From NCBI GenBank assembly GCA_963675655.1, contig OY776489.1, forward strand, positions 1,488,001 to 1,552,000: DNA of 64,000 nucleotides, given 5' to 3'. This stretch comes from CAXXOK01 sp963675655. Lineage in GTDB: Bacteria > Bacillota > Clostridia > Christensenellales > Aristaeellaceae. The position numbers and the translations under genes were made by a program. Within the stretch, counting starts at the first letter, position 1; the number at the start of each line of letters is the position of its first letter. The notes under the pieces are model-generated. The model worked only from the letters and a program-made list of their open reading frames with translations, did not search any database and was not told where the DNA came from. Below are positions 26,395-35,395 of this stretch, piece after piece.

Positions 26395-26425
26395 TTGACA
26401 AGGAGCGCTTAGGATGCGGTATACT
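26395..26425 (+). promoter_or_regulatory. Possible promoter of Fe-ADH gene
   Basis: TTGACA (26395-26400), a long 19-bp spacer, TATACT (26420-26425), about 65 bp before the start codon. Confidence 0.5.
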
Positions 26426-26487
26426 GGAAAAAAGAGGAATCATACGCGATAGCCCGCGCTTTTTTGCGTAGGCGGAAAGGAACTGGT

Positions 26488-27660
26488 ATGGAGGATTTTC
26501 GTTTTTATGCGCCTACGTATTTCTGCTTTGGCAAAGACAGCGAACAAAGCATCGGCGAGCTGGTAAAACGCTTTGGCGGCCACAAGGTGCTACTGCATTA
26601 CGGCGGCGGCTCTGTGAAACGCAATGGGGTATACGACCGGGTGGTCGCATCGCTCCGGGCAGAGCAGGTGCCCTTTGTGGAGCTGCCCGGCGTGCAGCCC
26701 AACCCCCGCAGCGGGCTGGTGTACGAAGGCATTGCCTTGTGCCGTAGGGAGGGGATTGACTTTATTCTCGCCGTCGGCGGCGGCAGCGCCATCGATTCTG
26801 CCAAGGCCATTGCCGCGGGCGTGCCCTACGACGGGGATTTTTGGGATTATTACAGCACCGGCAAAACGGTGGACGAAGCCTTGCCGGTCGGCACGGTGCT
26901 AACCATCGCGGCTGCGGGCAGCGAAGGCTCGCCCGATTCCGTAATCACCCATGAGGAGGGCATGTTCAAGCGCGGTGCGACAGGCGAAGCCATGCGGCCG
27001 AAATTTTCCATTTTAAATCCCGAATCGACCCAGTCGCTACCCGCCTACCAGACGGCGTGTGGTATTACGGACATTATGGCGCATGTGTGCGAGCGGTATT
27101 TTACCAATACCCCCGATGTGGAAACCACCGACCGCCTTTGCGAAGGCGTGCTTAAGGCTGTGATCGAGGAAGCACCCAAGGTAATCCATAACCTGCGCGA
27201 TTATCAGGCGCGCGCCAACATTATGTGGGCGGGCATGGTGGCGCACAACAACATTGTGGGCGTAGGCCGCGCCCAGGACTGGAACAGCCACCGCATTGAA
27301 CACGAGCTTTCCGCCCTGTACGACGTGGCGCACGGCGCGGGTCTTGCGGTCATTATGCCTTCGTGGATGAAACATGTGATGACCCACGATGTGAACCGTT
27401 TTGCCCAGTTTGCGGTACGTGTGTGGGGGTGCGATATGAACTTTGCGCATCCCGAAATCACCGCGGCGGAGGGTATTGCCCGGTTCCGCGCCTTCCTCAC
27501 CGCCATCGGCATGCCCGCCACCTTTGCCGAAATCGGCGCGAAGGAAGAGGACATCCCCCAGCTGGTTTCCCACCTGTTCGAGGCGGAAGCCGAGCCGCTA
27601 CCCGGCTTTATGCGGCTTTCGCGGGAGGATGTAACGGCGATTTACCGTCTGGCGCTGTAA
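26488..27660 (+). CDS. Iron-containing alcohol dehydrogenase (YugJ/BdhB-like)
   Basis: The start is ATG 26488 (MEDFRFYAPTYFCFGKD) behind GGAAAGGA; 390 residues. NAD(P)H-binding GGGS motifs are in FILAVGGGSAIDSAKAIA and LHYGGGSVKRNGVYD. Metal ligands are in GITDIMAHVCERYF (Asp and His), HRIEHELSALYDVAHGAGLA (two His). Enzymes of this group reduce aldehydes such as butyraldehyde to alcohols, often with NADPH, for redox balance in fermentation or for sugar-aldehyde detoxification. The substrate is not readable. It is a single gene with a terminator. Confidence 0.9.
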   Translation: MEDFRFYAPTYFCFGKDSEQSIGELVKRFGGHKVLLHYGGGSVKRNGVYDRVVASLRAEQVPFVELPGVQPNPRSGLVYEGIALCRREGIDFILAVGGGSAIDSAKAIAAGVPYDGDFWDYYSTGKTVDEALPVGTVLTIAAAGSEGSPDSVITHEEGMFKRGATGEAMRPKFSILNPESTQSLPAYQTACGITDIMAHVCERYFTNTPDVETTDRLCEGVLKAVIEEAPKVIHNLRDYQARANIMWAGMVAHNNIVGVGRAQDWNSHRIEHELSALYDVAHGAGLAVIMPSWMKHVMTHDVNRFAQFAVRVWGCDMNFAHPEITAAEGIARFRAFLTAIGMPATFAEIGAKEEDIPQLVSHLFEAEAEPLPGFMRLSREDVTAIYRLAL

Positions 27661-27688
27661 CACCGCGCCTGCTGTGCCAACAAATTAA

Positions 27689-27722
27689 AAACGCTTTCCC
27701 CACACTAGCGGGGAAAGCGTTT
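27689..27722. terminator. Bidirectional terminator between convergent genes
   Basis: A perfect 13-bp stem (27689-27701 with 27710-27722) flanked by A on the left and T on the right. Confidence 0.85.
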
Positions 27723-27775
27723 CTTATTCTCTTTACAGCGCATCCGGTATAACGCTCCGGTCAGCCGCCCGTAGG

Positions 27776-28771
27776 TTACGCGTCCGCGTCCGGGCGCGTG
27801 CTGCCTCGCTGTATTAGCGATACGGGCAGCACCGTGCGGTTGGCGACGAGTTCTCCGTCGATGGCGTTTTGCACCAGGGTAATGGCGGCGCGTGCCATCT
27901 CCCGTACCGGCTGGTGGACGGTGGTAATGGTGGGGGTGGTGAGCCGGGAGATGTTTACATCGTCATAGCCCACCAGCTTCAACTGTTGTGGCACGGCGAT
28001 GCCCAGCTGCGCGCACACCTGCAAAATTTGCGCGGCAATCAGGTCGCTGCTGGCAAAAATGCCGTCCACATCGGGGTGCTGGGTCAGGGTACTCCGCAAA
28101 AAATCGCGGTATTCCATGTTGTTATATTCCCGCTCGTTGGTGGACACCACAACATGCTTCACGCCCGCATAGTCGCAGGCTTCCACGAACCCGGCGCAGC
28201 GGTCGTCGGCGGGCATTTTCACTTCTAAAACACCGCTGATGTGCAAAAGCTTGCGGCAGCCGCAGTCGATCAATTCCCGTGCGGCCAACCGCCCGCCCTG
28301 CACGTTGTCGCACTCCACGGATGCGGTGCCGTTTTCCAAATAGCGCTCAATGGTGACGACCGGGATGTGCGAGCTGATGAAGCTCTGGGCGGATATGGTG
28401 CCGCTGCACAAAATAATGCCCGCGACCCGGTTGGAGGCGCACAGGTCCAGATATTCGGAAAACTTCTCCGGCTTGTCTTGCGTATTGTACAGCATAATTT
28501 TCAGCTTCTGCTTGGCGGCTGCCGACTCCAGATTGCTGATCAGCTCCGCAAAGTATGGATGGCGGATGTGGGGCACGATTACGCCCAGTATATTGGAGGA
28601 TTGGCGGATCAGGGAACGGGCGACCTCGTTGGGCTGGTAATGCAGACGCTCCATCACCTCATACACGCGCTTGCGTGTGCTTTCGCTGATGTACCCTCGG
28701 TTGTTAAGCACGCGGGAAACGGTGCCGATGGCAAGTCCGGATTCCCTGGCTACATCCTTTAGCGTCGTCAT
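27776..28771 (-). CDS. LacI-family regulator of the sucrose operon
   Basis: The 331-residue protein has the LacI helix-turn-helix at the N-terminus (TLKDVARESGLAIGTVSRVLNN, then STRKRVYEVMERLHYQPNEVARSL) and a periplasmic-binding-like effector domain (ILGVIVPHIRHPYFAELISNLE; VGYDDVNISRLTTPTITTVHQPV). It is the last gene of the operon, 19 bp after the GH32 gene, so it is likely the local repressor that senses sucrose, fructose or a related sugar. Its operator would be near the promoter at 34992. Confidence 0.9.
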   Translation of the reverse strand: MTTLKDVARESGLAIGTVSRVLNNRGYISESTRKRVYEVMERLHYQPNEVARSLIRQSSNILGVIVPHIRHPYFAELISNLESAAAKQKLKIMLYNTQDKPEKFSEYLDLCASNRVAGIILCSGTISAQSFISSHIPVVTIERYLENGTASVECDNVQGGRLAARELIDCGCRKLLHISGVLEVKMPADDRCAGFVEACDYAGVKHVVVSTNEREYNNMEYRDFLRSTLTQHPDVDGIFASSDLIAAQILQVCAQLGIAVPQQLKLVGYDDVNISRLTTPTITTVHQPVREMARAAITLVQNAIDGELVANRTVLPVSLIQRGSTRPDADA

Positions 28772-28790
28772 TACGTTTCCGCCTTTCTAT

Positions 28791-30065
28791 TTACTCCGTC
28801 ACCCAAAAACGATTCTCCGCCGCTTGCTTCGTGCGTACCTGCACCGGTGTACGAGCAGGGCGCTGCGGCAGATCGACCACCGCATAAAGGGTATCGTTAT
28901 CGCTGGTGATTTCCAGCAGTGTACCATCCAAAAGGAGGGAGAAATCCGTCAGCCCCGGTTCCAGCGCTATGCGTTCGTCTCCCGCATACAGCGTGCCTTC
29001 CGCCTGTATATAGCGCAGGGCGCAATCGCCAATCTGCCATGTAACGTCGCCCGGCGATTGCAGCGTCGTGCGTATCCACAAGGCTCCGCAATCGGGCATC
29101 ACAGGCGTTTCGCTTTCGGGTACCGGGCGGAAGCGGGCTTCCACCTCGCGCGCGAGACGCTGGCGCAGCAACAGCCGGCCTTCCCGCCGGGTAAGGCTAA
29201 ACTCCCGGGGCAATCCCATAGCGCCGGTGTAGTCGTACCCCCGGTTTTGGCAGCGCAGCCATGGTATGGAGATAACGCGCCCCGGTATGTTGGCGAAGCT
29301 CTGCGCCGCGTAGGGCAGCGCGGTGCGGTATGCACACCCGGTTTCGCCGTCGGGCTGGAACGTATAGCCGTCAAACGACCCGGAGAACCACAGGCCGCTT
29401 GCCGTCCAAAATACCCAGACCGGGTCTTTCTCCCCATCCACCGCAAGGGTGAACAGATCGGGGCACTCAAACCCGCCGGGCAGCGATAGCCGCTGGCTCA
29501 GCGACCAGCTTTGTAGGTCTTTACTGCGTAAAATGCCGAATTCATCGTTCATCAGCCACAGGCACATAATATAAGCCCTGCTGGGCTCGTGCCAGAATAC
29601 CTTGGGGTCGCGGTTCTCGCTTTCCAGCGCAGGCAGCGTCAGCTTTGGCAGCAGCGTCAGCGTTTGGCCGTCGTCCGTGCTGTACGCCGTTTTTTGCACA
29701 TACTCTTTTTCCATGCTTTCGGGCGTGGTGTGCCCCGCCGCAGTGAAAAAATACAGCAGCGCTGTTTCCGGCAGCGCAAGCAGCCCCTGCCGGTTCACGA
29801 TGGCACTGCCGGAAAACGCCATACCGTCCGCATCGGGGTATAGCACATCCTCCTGTTGCTGCCAGGTGCATAAATCCCGGCTGATGGCGTGCCCCCAGCC
29901 GATATTGTCCCACGTGCTGCCGTTGGGGTTGTGCTGAAAATACAAATGCCACAACCCGTTTGCGTAAACCAGACCGTTGGGGTCGTTCATCCATCCGTAT
30001 TGCGGTGTAAAATGAACGGCTGGGCGGTCAAACGCCCGCTGTTCGTCTGTACTGATCATTGCCAT
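28791..30065 (-). CDS. GH32 beta-fructofuranosidase
   Basis: Hydrolyses terminal beta-fructosyl bonds (sucrose, kestose, short fructans or their phosphates). Start ATG 30065 with GGAGG 5 bases upstream; 424 residues, somewhat short because the C-terminal beta-sandwich looks compact. Catalytic motifs: GWMNDPNGLVY (nucleophile Asp28), ENRDPKVFW (RDP transition-state stabiliser, about 152) and FECPDLF (acid/base Glu, about 199). No signal peptide, so it is cytoplasmic and acts on imported sugars. In the same operon as sucrose phosphorylase, it may handle fructo-oligosaccharides that the phosphorylase cannot use. Confidence 0.9.
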   Translation of the reverse strand: MAMISTDEQRAFDRPAVHFTPQYGWMNDPNGLVYANGLWHLYFQHNPNGSTWDNIGWGHAISRDLCTWQQQEDVLYPDADGMAFSGSAIVNRQGLLALPETALLYFFTAAGHTTPESMEKEYVQKTAYSTDDGQTLTLLPKLTLPALESENRDPKVFWHEPSRAYIMCLWLMNDEFGILRSKDLQSWSLSQRLSLPGGFECPDLFTLAVDGEKDPVWVFWTASGLWFSGSFDGYTFQPDGETGCAYRTALPYAAQSFANIPGRVISIPWLRCQNRGYDYTGAMGLPREFSLTRREGRLLLRQRLAREVEARFRPVPESETPVMPDCGALWIRTTLQSPGDVTWQIGDCALRYIQAEGTLYAGDERIALEPGLTDFSLLLDGTLLEITSDNDTLYAVVDLPQRPARTPVQVRTKQAAENRFWVTE

Positions 30066-30178
30066 TCGCTCCTCCGTTTACCTTGAGGGCACCGATTGAA
30101 TTTATGCCCTGCCGCTCCCGTTGCGGTACGCATACAGAGCGATTCCATTTTTCATTCGCTGCCGGGACGGGGAATCCT

Positions 30179-31591
30179 TCATGAATGGATAATCTGGTAC
30201 GAATAGTCGGTTAGGTTTACGGCCAGCACGGCCCAATGCTCTTTGTAGATGCGTTTGATGGTAAGTTTGTCCGGCTGGCCCAGCGAGGCTTCCAGTTCCC
30301 CTTCCACGGCAAAGGCTGGATGCGTGTTGCGCAGGCGCATCAGCGTAAGCAATTCCTGCACCACCGGGCGCTGTACCTGCTGCTCGATTTCGGCCTGCGT
30401 GTAGGCGTGGCGGTTGATGTTGCGGCCGTTTTTGGTTTCTTCCATCAGGGCAACGTCGTTTTGCCCGGCCAGTAGACCTACGTAATACACCTGCGGGATT
30501 CCGCGGGCAAAAAACTGCACCGCGCGCGCCGCCAGATACATTGCGTCGTTGTTACCCAGCGCGGAGTAGTAGGTGGTGTTCATCTGGTAAATATCCAAAT
30601 TGTTGTAGGCCGCGGAATTATAGACTTTCTTTACGTTCGCTCCCTTTTCGTACATACGCTCTTTGGTAAAGGCAATCTGCTCTTCCGGCAGCAAATCCTT
30701 TACGTCCACAATGCCGATGCCGTCGTGGGTATCCAGCGTTGTAAACTGCTTTTTGGGCGAGCGGAGCAGCCAACTTTGCAGGTATTGGCCGTCGTGTGCG
30801 TACAGGGCGTGCAGCGTTAGCACAGGCAGGGCAAAATCGTAAATCCAGTAGCCGTGTTGGGCTAGCTTCATCTGGATGGTGTAATGCTCGTGGATTTCCG
30901 GCAGTATGGTTACGCCGTGCGCGGTTGCAATATCCCGGATCCAGCCAAGCAGCTCCCATACCTCAGGCTCTACAAAAAAGCAGCTTGTATCCGCCTTTTT
31001 CACGGTATAGGCAAAGGCATCCAGCCGAATCAGCGATGCGCCCCGCGCGCACATCCCCTCCAACGTCTGGCGGATAAAGTCGCGGGTGGCGGGTTTGCTT
31101 ACATCCAGATCGATCTGCTCATCGCCGAAGGTGCACCACACTTTTTCGGCTGTGCCGTCCGCAAAATGCGCTTCCACATAGGGCTGGCGGGGTTTGCGCT
31201 TGTAGATTTTATCCATCTGCGCCTGTGTGGGCGCGCCGCCTGCCCAAAAATCGGAATAGCGGATGAAAAAGTCCCGGTAAGGGGAGGCATCCTTGTGCTG
31301 CAAATAATCCAGATAATACGGGGAATGGGCGGAAATATGGTTGACCATAAAATCGAACATCAGGGCATAATCATCACGCAGAGCCTCTATATCCGAAAAG
31401 GAGCCGAAAGCGGGATCGACCTGATCGTACCTAAGGGGCGCAAAACCACGGTCGGCGCTGGAAGGGAAGAACGGCAGGATGTGTACGCTGCCGACCGCGC
31501 CGTGAAAATGCCGGTGTAGGGTTTGCTCAAGCGCGGGCAGATCGCCGCCGAGACTGTCGGCATAGGTGATGAGCATGATCTTGTTGACCAT
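30179..31591 (-). CDS. gtfA: Sucrose phosphorylase (GH13 subfamily 18)
   Basis: Converts sucrose and phosphate to alpha-D-glucose-1-phosphate and fructose, saving one ATP. 470 residues. Marks: MLITYADSLGGDLPAL at the N-terminus, SVHILPFFPSSADRGFA, LIRLDAFAY with the nucleophile Asp (about 190), ILPEIHEHY with the acid/base Glu (about 231), and TLDTHDGIG with the stabilising Asp (about 290). Related GH13_18 members act on sucrose-6-phosphate or glucosylglycerate, but the operon (ABC importer, no PTS) supports free sucrose. Followed by GH32 after 113 bp. Confidence 0.9.
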   Translation of the reverse strand: MVNKIMLITYADSLGGDLPALEQTLHRHFHGAVGSVHILPFFPSSADRGFAPLRYDQVDPAFGSFSDIEALRDDYALMFDFMVNHISAHSPYYLDYLQHKDASPYRDFFIRYSDFWAGGAPTQAQMDKIYKRKPRQPYVEAHFADGTAEKVWCTFGDEQIDLDVSKPATRDFIRQTLEGMCARGASLIRLDAFAYTVKKADTSCFFVEPEVWELLGWIRDIATAHGVTILPEIHEHYTIQMKLAQHGYWIYDFALPVLTLHALYAHDGQYLQSWLLRSPKKQFTTLDTHDGIGIVDVKDLLPEEQIAFTKERMYEKGANVKKVYNSAAYNNLDIYQMNTTYYSALGNNDAMYLAARAVQFFARGIPQVYYVGLLAGQNDVALMEETKNGRNINRHAYTQAEIEQQVQRPVVQELLTLMRLRNTHPAFAVEGELEASLGQPDKLTIKRIYKEHWAVLAVNLTDYSYQIIHS

Positions 31592-31762
31592 TTGTGATAT
31601 CCCTCATTTTCGTATGGCGTTGCGGGGCTGCTTGTGCGCGGCATGCGTTGGCAAAAGGGGCGTAAGCCGCCTGTTTTGCGTATGCGCCGCAGGGTATGCA
31701 AAGCCTCGGCAAACAGCGGTTATGGCAAGCGTGGGCAGGGGAATATACCCGGCAAAGGGCTG

Positions 31763-32626
31763 TCAGCTCTTGACGGCTCCAGCTACTACGCCGCTGATGA
31801 TCTGCCGTTGCAGGAACAGGTACAAAATGACGATGGGCGCTACCGTGAGCATCAGCCCGGCCATGATGTTGCCGTAGGCTGCCGAGTAGGTGCCATAAAA
31901 CAGGTAGGTGGAAAGCGGCAGGGTGTACAGCTCCTTTTTACCCAGTACCAGCGAAGGCAGCAGGTAATCGTTCCAGAAGGCCAGCACATTCAATATTACC
32001 AGCGTGGCCGTGGTAGGCTTAAGCAGCGGCAACACCACGCGGTAGAAGGTTTGCGAGCGGGTGCAGCCATCCAGATAGGCCGCCTCCTCCAGCGACAGGG
32101 GGATATTGCTTTTAATAAAACCGGAGTACATGAACATGGACATGCTCATGGCAAAGCCCGTATGCAGGAAAACCAGCGTTAGCCGGTGGTTGAGCAGGTT
32201 CAGCTGCGCCCCGTAGATGGAGACCAGCGGAATCATGATGGCCTGAAAAGGAATGATCATCGAGGCGATCATGGTGGAATAAATCACCTTGCCCACCTTG
32301 TTTTTCGAGCGGACGATATAATAGGCAAGCATAGCCGAAAGCAGGATGACAAACAACGTCGCCAACCCCGTAATGAACAGCGAGTTGCCAAACGAGCGCA
32401 GAAAGCTCATTTTTTCAAAGGCTGTGGCGTAGTTTTCCAGCGTCAGGCCGCCTGCGGGCAGTAGCGCGAACGGCGCTTTAATAATATCCCGCTTCTGCTT
32501 GAAGGAGTTCACAAACACCAGTAAAAACGGCATCATGTACAAAATGAAGAGGATGACCATACCGGTAATCTGGCTGGCCTGGGCGGCGCGTACCTTCGCC
32601 CCGCCGATGGCTTTGTTGCGGCTCAT
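31763..32626 (-). CDS. Carbohydrate ABC transporter permease, MalG type
   Basis: 287 residues, six membrane spans, with the ABC-contact loop EEAAYLDGCTRSQTFYRVVLPLLKP (EAA motif) and the family ending (SAAYGNIMAGLMLTVAPIVILYLF). Start overlaps the preceding permease stop by 4 bp (ATGA). It forms the channel with the MalF-type partner for import of sucrose or fructo-oligosaccharide. No ATPase gene accompanies this importer. Confidence 0.9.
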   Translation of the reverse strand: MSRNKAIGGAKVRAAQASQITGMVILFILYMMPFLLVFVNSFKQKRDIIKAPFALLPAGGLTLENYATAFEKMSFLRSFGNSLFITGLATLFVILLSAMLAYYIVRSKNKVGKVIYSTMIASMIIPFQAIMIPLVSIYGAQLNLLNHRLTLVFLHTGFAMSMSMFMYSGFIKSNIPLSLEEAAYLDGCTRSQTFYRVVLPLLKPTTATLVILNVLAFWNDYLLPSLVLGKKELYTLPLSTYLFYGTYSAAYGNIMAGLMLTVAPIVILYLFLQRQIISGVVAGAVKS

Positions 32627-33516
32627 GCTTCCACCTCCCGCTTTTTGCCAAGGTAAACCTGTATGCCGCTGATAACGGCGACTGTCACAAACAGCATCAG
32701 CGCTTCCGCCTGCCCAACGCCGTACTGGCGGGAGGTAAACGCTTTTTCATATACGTGCATGGCAACCAGCCGGGTCGTGCCGTAGGGTTCGCCGCCGGTT
32801 AAGGTAAGGTTGACGTCGTACACCATAAAGGCGCGCGACAGGGTTAAAAACAGGCAGATGACAAAGGACGGCACCATCAGCGGCAAAATGACATGCCACA
32901 GCCGCCGGAAGCCGGATGCGCCGTCGATGCTGGCGGCCTCCAGCACATCGGTAGAAAGGCTGGTGAAGCCGGCGACATAAATGAGCATCATATAGCCGGA
33001 AAGCTGCCATACCGTTACGATAACCAGAGACCAAAACGCCTTCTCCGGGTCGGACAGCCACGATGTGGCAAAGATGCCGATGCCGGATACCGCGCCAAAA
33101 TTGACCAGCACGCGGGAAAAAACGAACTGCCAGATGAAGCCCAGCACCACGCCGCCGATCAAGTTAGGGGTAAAAAAGCCTGCGCGGAAAAAGTTTTGTC
33201 CTTTCAGGCCGCTGGTTAGCAGGTAGGCGAACAGAAACGCAATTGCGTTGACCAGTAAGACCGAAAACAGCACATATCGCAGCGTAAGGAGCATGGAAGT
33301 CCAGAAAACCTTATCTTGAAATAAAGCTGCGTAATTTTGAAAGCCGATAAAGTTCTTCAGGGTGGATACGCCATTCCAATCGGTAAACGTTAAATACAAG
33401 CCGTAGATGAATGGAATGATCACCACCGCGAAAAATACAATGAATCCGGGTAACGCAAAGGTATTGAAACTGCGAATCCGCTCGCGGGTTGTTCTGCCCA
33501 GGCTGCCTTTTTGCAT
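32623..33516 (-). CDS. Carbohydrate ABC transporter permease, MalF type
   Basis: 297 residues with six membrane spans (first at about 19-40, FALPGFIVFFAVVIIPFIYG) and the EAA loop LEAASIDGASGFRRLWHVILPLM near residue 200. Same operon, translationally coupled to the next permease. It follows the binding-protein gene after a gap of 133 bp that contains an attenuator-like hairpin. Confidence 0.9.
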   Translation of the reverse strand: MQKGSLGRTTRERIRSFNTFALPGFIVFFAVVIIPFIYGLYLTFTDWNGVSTLKNFIGFQNYAALFQDKVFWTSMLLTLRYVLFSVLLVNAIAFLFAYLLTSGLKGQNFFRAGFFTPNLIGGVVLGFIWQFVFSRVLVNFGAVSGIGIFATSWLSDPEKAFWSLVIVTVWQLSGYMMLIYVAGFTSLSTDVLEAASIDGASGFRRLWHVILPLMVPSFVICLFLTLSRAFMVYDVNLTLTGGEPYGTTRLVAMHVYEKAFTSRQYGVGQAEALMLFVTVAVISGIQVYLGKKREVEA

Positions 33517-33600
33517 TTCAATTCTCCGTTTCTCGCTGTCCTGCCGAAAACACGTTTCTGTCTCCCCGTGGTGGCGGGCCGGACATGTGCTCTCTTGGTG

Positions 33601-33641
33601 AAAAAAGGGGGCTCCACGGAGCGACCGAGGAACCCCCTTTT
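33601..33641 (-). terminator. Attenuating terminator between binding protein and permeases
   Basis: AAAAGGGGG (33603-33611) pairs with CCCCCTTTT (33633-33641), followed on the minus strand by U6. Placed directly after the binding-protein gene, it probably leaks, so that the binding protein is made in excess over the permeases. Confidence 0.8.
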
Positions 33642-33649
33642 GCTACGTG

Positions 33650-34918
33650 TTATTTCTGGGAGGTCCAGTATGCGTCGATTGCGGCGGCCAGTTCAGCCTT
33701 GGTTTGCTTGCCGGCGATGTATTTTTGCATCTCGGCGCCCAGCGCACTCCAGTGGTCGCCCGGGGCGACGAAGGAAGAGCTGAAGGTGTTACCGGCGGCC
33801 ATTTTCGCCTGAATGTCCGCACCCAGCGGATCGGTGGCGGGGTTGGGGTTGTTGGTGCAGGCGGGGATGAGGTTGCAGGTGTCGGTGAGCGCCTTCTGGC
33901 CGCTCTCGCTGTACACCAGCCAACTCAGGAAATCCTTAGCGGCCTGAATTTGCTCTTCGCTGGCCTGTTCACGGTCGATCATAACGCACTTGCTAGGCGC
34001 GGCCTGCATGCCGTTGTTGGCAAAATCAGCCGTATCGTTGCCCAGCACATAGGGCAGGAAGCCGTAGCCGTCTGCTTCGGTGGCGCCCGCATCGTACAGG
34101 TTCGGCCATGCCCAGTTGCCGTTGAACCAAATGGCTGCTTCCTTATCCGCAACAAAGATGGGATCCTGCTCGTACAGCGCGCCCAGCGGGTCGGCCTTGT
34201 TGATGTTGTATTCCAAAAGCAGGTCCAGCGTGTTTAAGAACTGCTGGAAGCGTTCCACATCCTCGATTTTAATGGAACCGTCTTCCAGACCGGCAATCAG
34301 CATGGCCGAGCCGGCGGTGGTGCCATCGTACGTGTCGTACACCAGACCAAGCTGGTGAGCGCCGAGGCTCCAATCCTCTTTGGAGATGACAACGGGGTTT
34401 TCCATCCCCGCAGCGCGCAAGCTTTCCAGCAGGGCTTTGAGCGCATCGTAGGAGTTGATGGTGGCGGGGTCAAAGGTCGTGCCAAGGGTTGCCTCAATGG
34501 CAGCCTTGTTGTAGATCAGCCCGCGGCCTTCCACGCAGAAGGGGAAAGCATACACCTTATCGTTGATCAGCATCAAGGAAGAGGCACATTCTTTCGTCCA
34601 TTCCTCGTTGGTCAGGTCGACGGCTTTTTCTTCCGCAAGGGCGATGATATCGGTGGGGTCAAGCATCGCCAGCGTCGGCGCGGTGCCGGAGTTGTACATG
34701 CTGGTGATTTTGGTGTAGGGTGATTCGCCCGCTCCGCAGGCAAGCACATCCACTTTCACGCCGGTTTCCGCCTCGTAAACCTGGGCGACTTCTTCCAGAG
34801 CACTCTGGATTTCACCTTTGCTGTTCAGCAAGCTGATCTGCACGGTTTCCGCCGTGGCGGCAGCCACCATTGTGAAAGCCATTGCAAGTGTCAGGCACAG
34901 AGCCACTAGTTTTTTCAT
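33650..34918 (-). CDS. Extracellular solute-binding protein, sucrose/FOS importer
   Basis: The start is ATG 34918 behind GGAGGG (MKKLVALCLTLAMAFTMVAA, cleavage near ATA-ET). The signal peptide has no lipobox cysteine at the cleavage site, so it is not obviously a lipoprotein. The 422-residue product is a family 1 binding protein: GEIQSALEEVAQVYEAETGVKVDVL, AIWFNGNWAWPNL, and a C-terminal AAKDFLSWLVYSESGQ. It delivers the sugar to the two permeases and is the first gene of the operon. Confidence 0.9.
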   Translation of the reverse strand: MKKLVALCLTLAMAFTMVAAATAETVQISLLNSKGEIQSALEEVAQVYEAETGVKVDVLACGAGESPYTKITSMYNSGTAPTLAMLDPTDIIALAEEKAVDLTNEEWTKECASSLMLINDKVYAFPFCVEGRGLIYNKAAIEATLGTTFDPATINSYDALKALLESLRAAGMENPVVISKEDWSLGAHQLGLVYDTYDGTTAGSAMLIAGLEDGSIKIEDVERFQQFLNTLDLLLEYNINKADPLGALYEQDPIFVADKEAAIWFNGNWAWPNLYDAGATEADGYGFLPYVLGNDTADFANNGMQAAPSKCVMIDREQASEEQIQAAKDFLSWLVYSESGQKALTDTCNLIPACTNNPNPATDPLGADIQAKMAAGNTFSSSFVAPGDHWSALGAEMQKYIAGKQTKAELAAAIDAYWTSQK

Positions 34919-34991
34919 GGAAAACCCTCCTATTTTTTTGTCCGGTTGATCGAACCAACGCACGCTTGTTGTTCGATGTTCCGCTGAGACA

Positions 34992-35020
34992 AGAATAGCA
35001 CATGATAATTTATATGTCAA
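34992..35020 (-). promoter_or_regulatory. Sucrose operon promoter
   Basis: On the minus strand: TTGACA (35015-35020), 17-bp spacer, TATTCT (34992-34997). Downstream, ATCGAAC...GTTCGAT form an interrupted inverted repeat of about 29 bp (about 34947-34976), a candidate operator or leader hairpin. GAAAACGTTTTC does not occur here. Confidence 0.75.
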
Positions 35021-35395
35021 TCGAATATCATAAATTTGTTCAAAAAAATCTTTCACCTCTCTCCATAGCGAGAATGTTTTAGTGAACTCTACGCAAAAAT
35101 GTCGCTAATTTTGGGCGTTATGTGCGAAATGATTGCATATATCACAATAAATATCCCATAAATTGAATGACATACGTTTGATAGCTATAAGAGCGCAGTT
35201 TCGCTTCACAACCGGAAAGGATAGGCTGTGTGGGAAAAATCGGGCCTTTTTAGCTGCGTGTGTAAACGGAAAATATATATTAACATGTGGTATGGCTGAT
35301 GCGATTCCCGCAGCCGGAAATGTGCTGCGGGTAAGGTAAAAAACCACCGCCAAGGAAACAGATCTATCCATTGCTTGCGAGGCGGCGAAATGGTG
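35021..35395. other. AT-rich intergenic stretch, no gene seen
   Basis: 375 bp between two minus-strand genes. A 7-bp GC stem CCCGCAG/CTGCGGG lies near 35309-35333 beyond the toroid-protein stop, without a U-tract. No protein-like frame. Confidence 0.35.
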
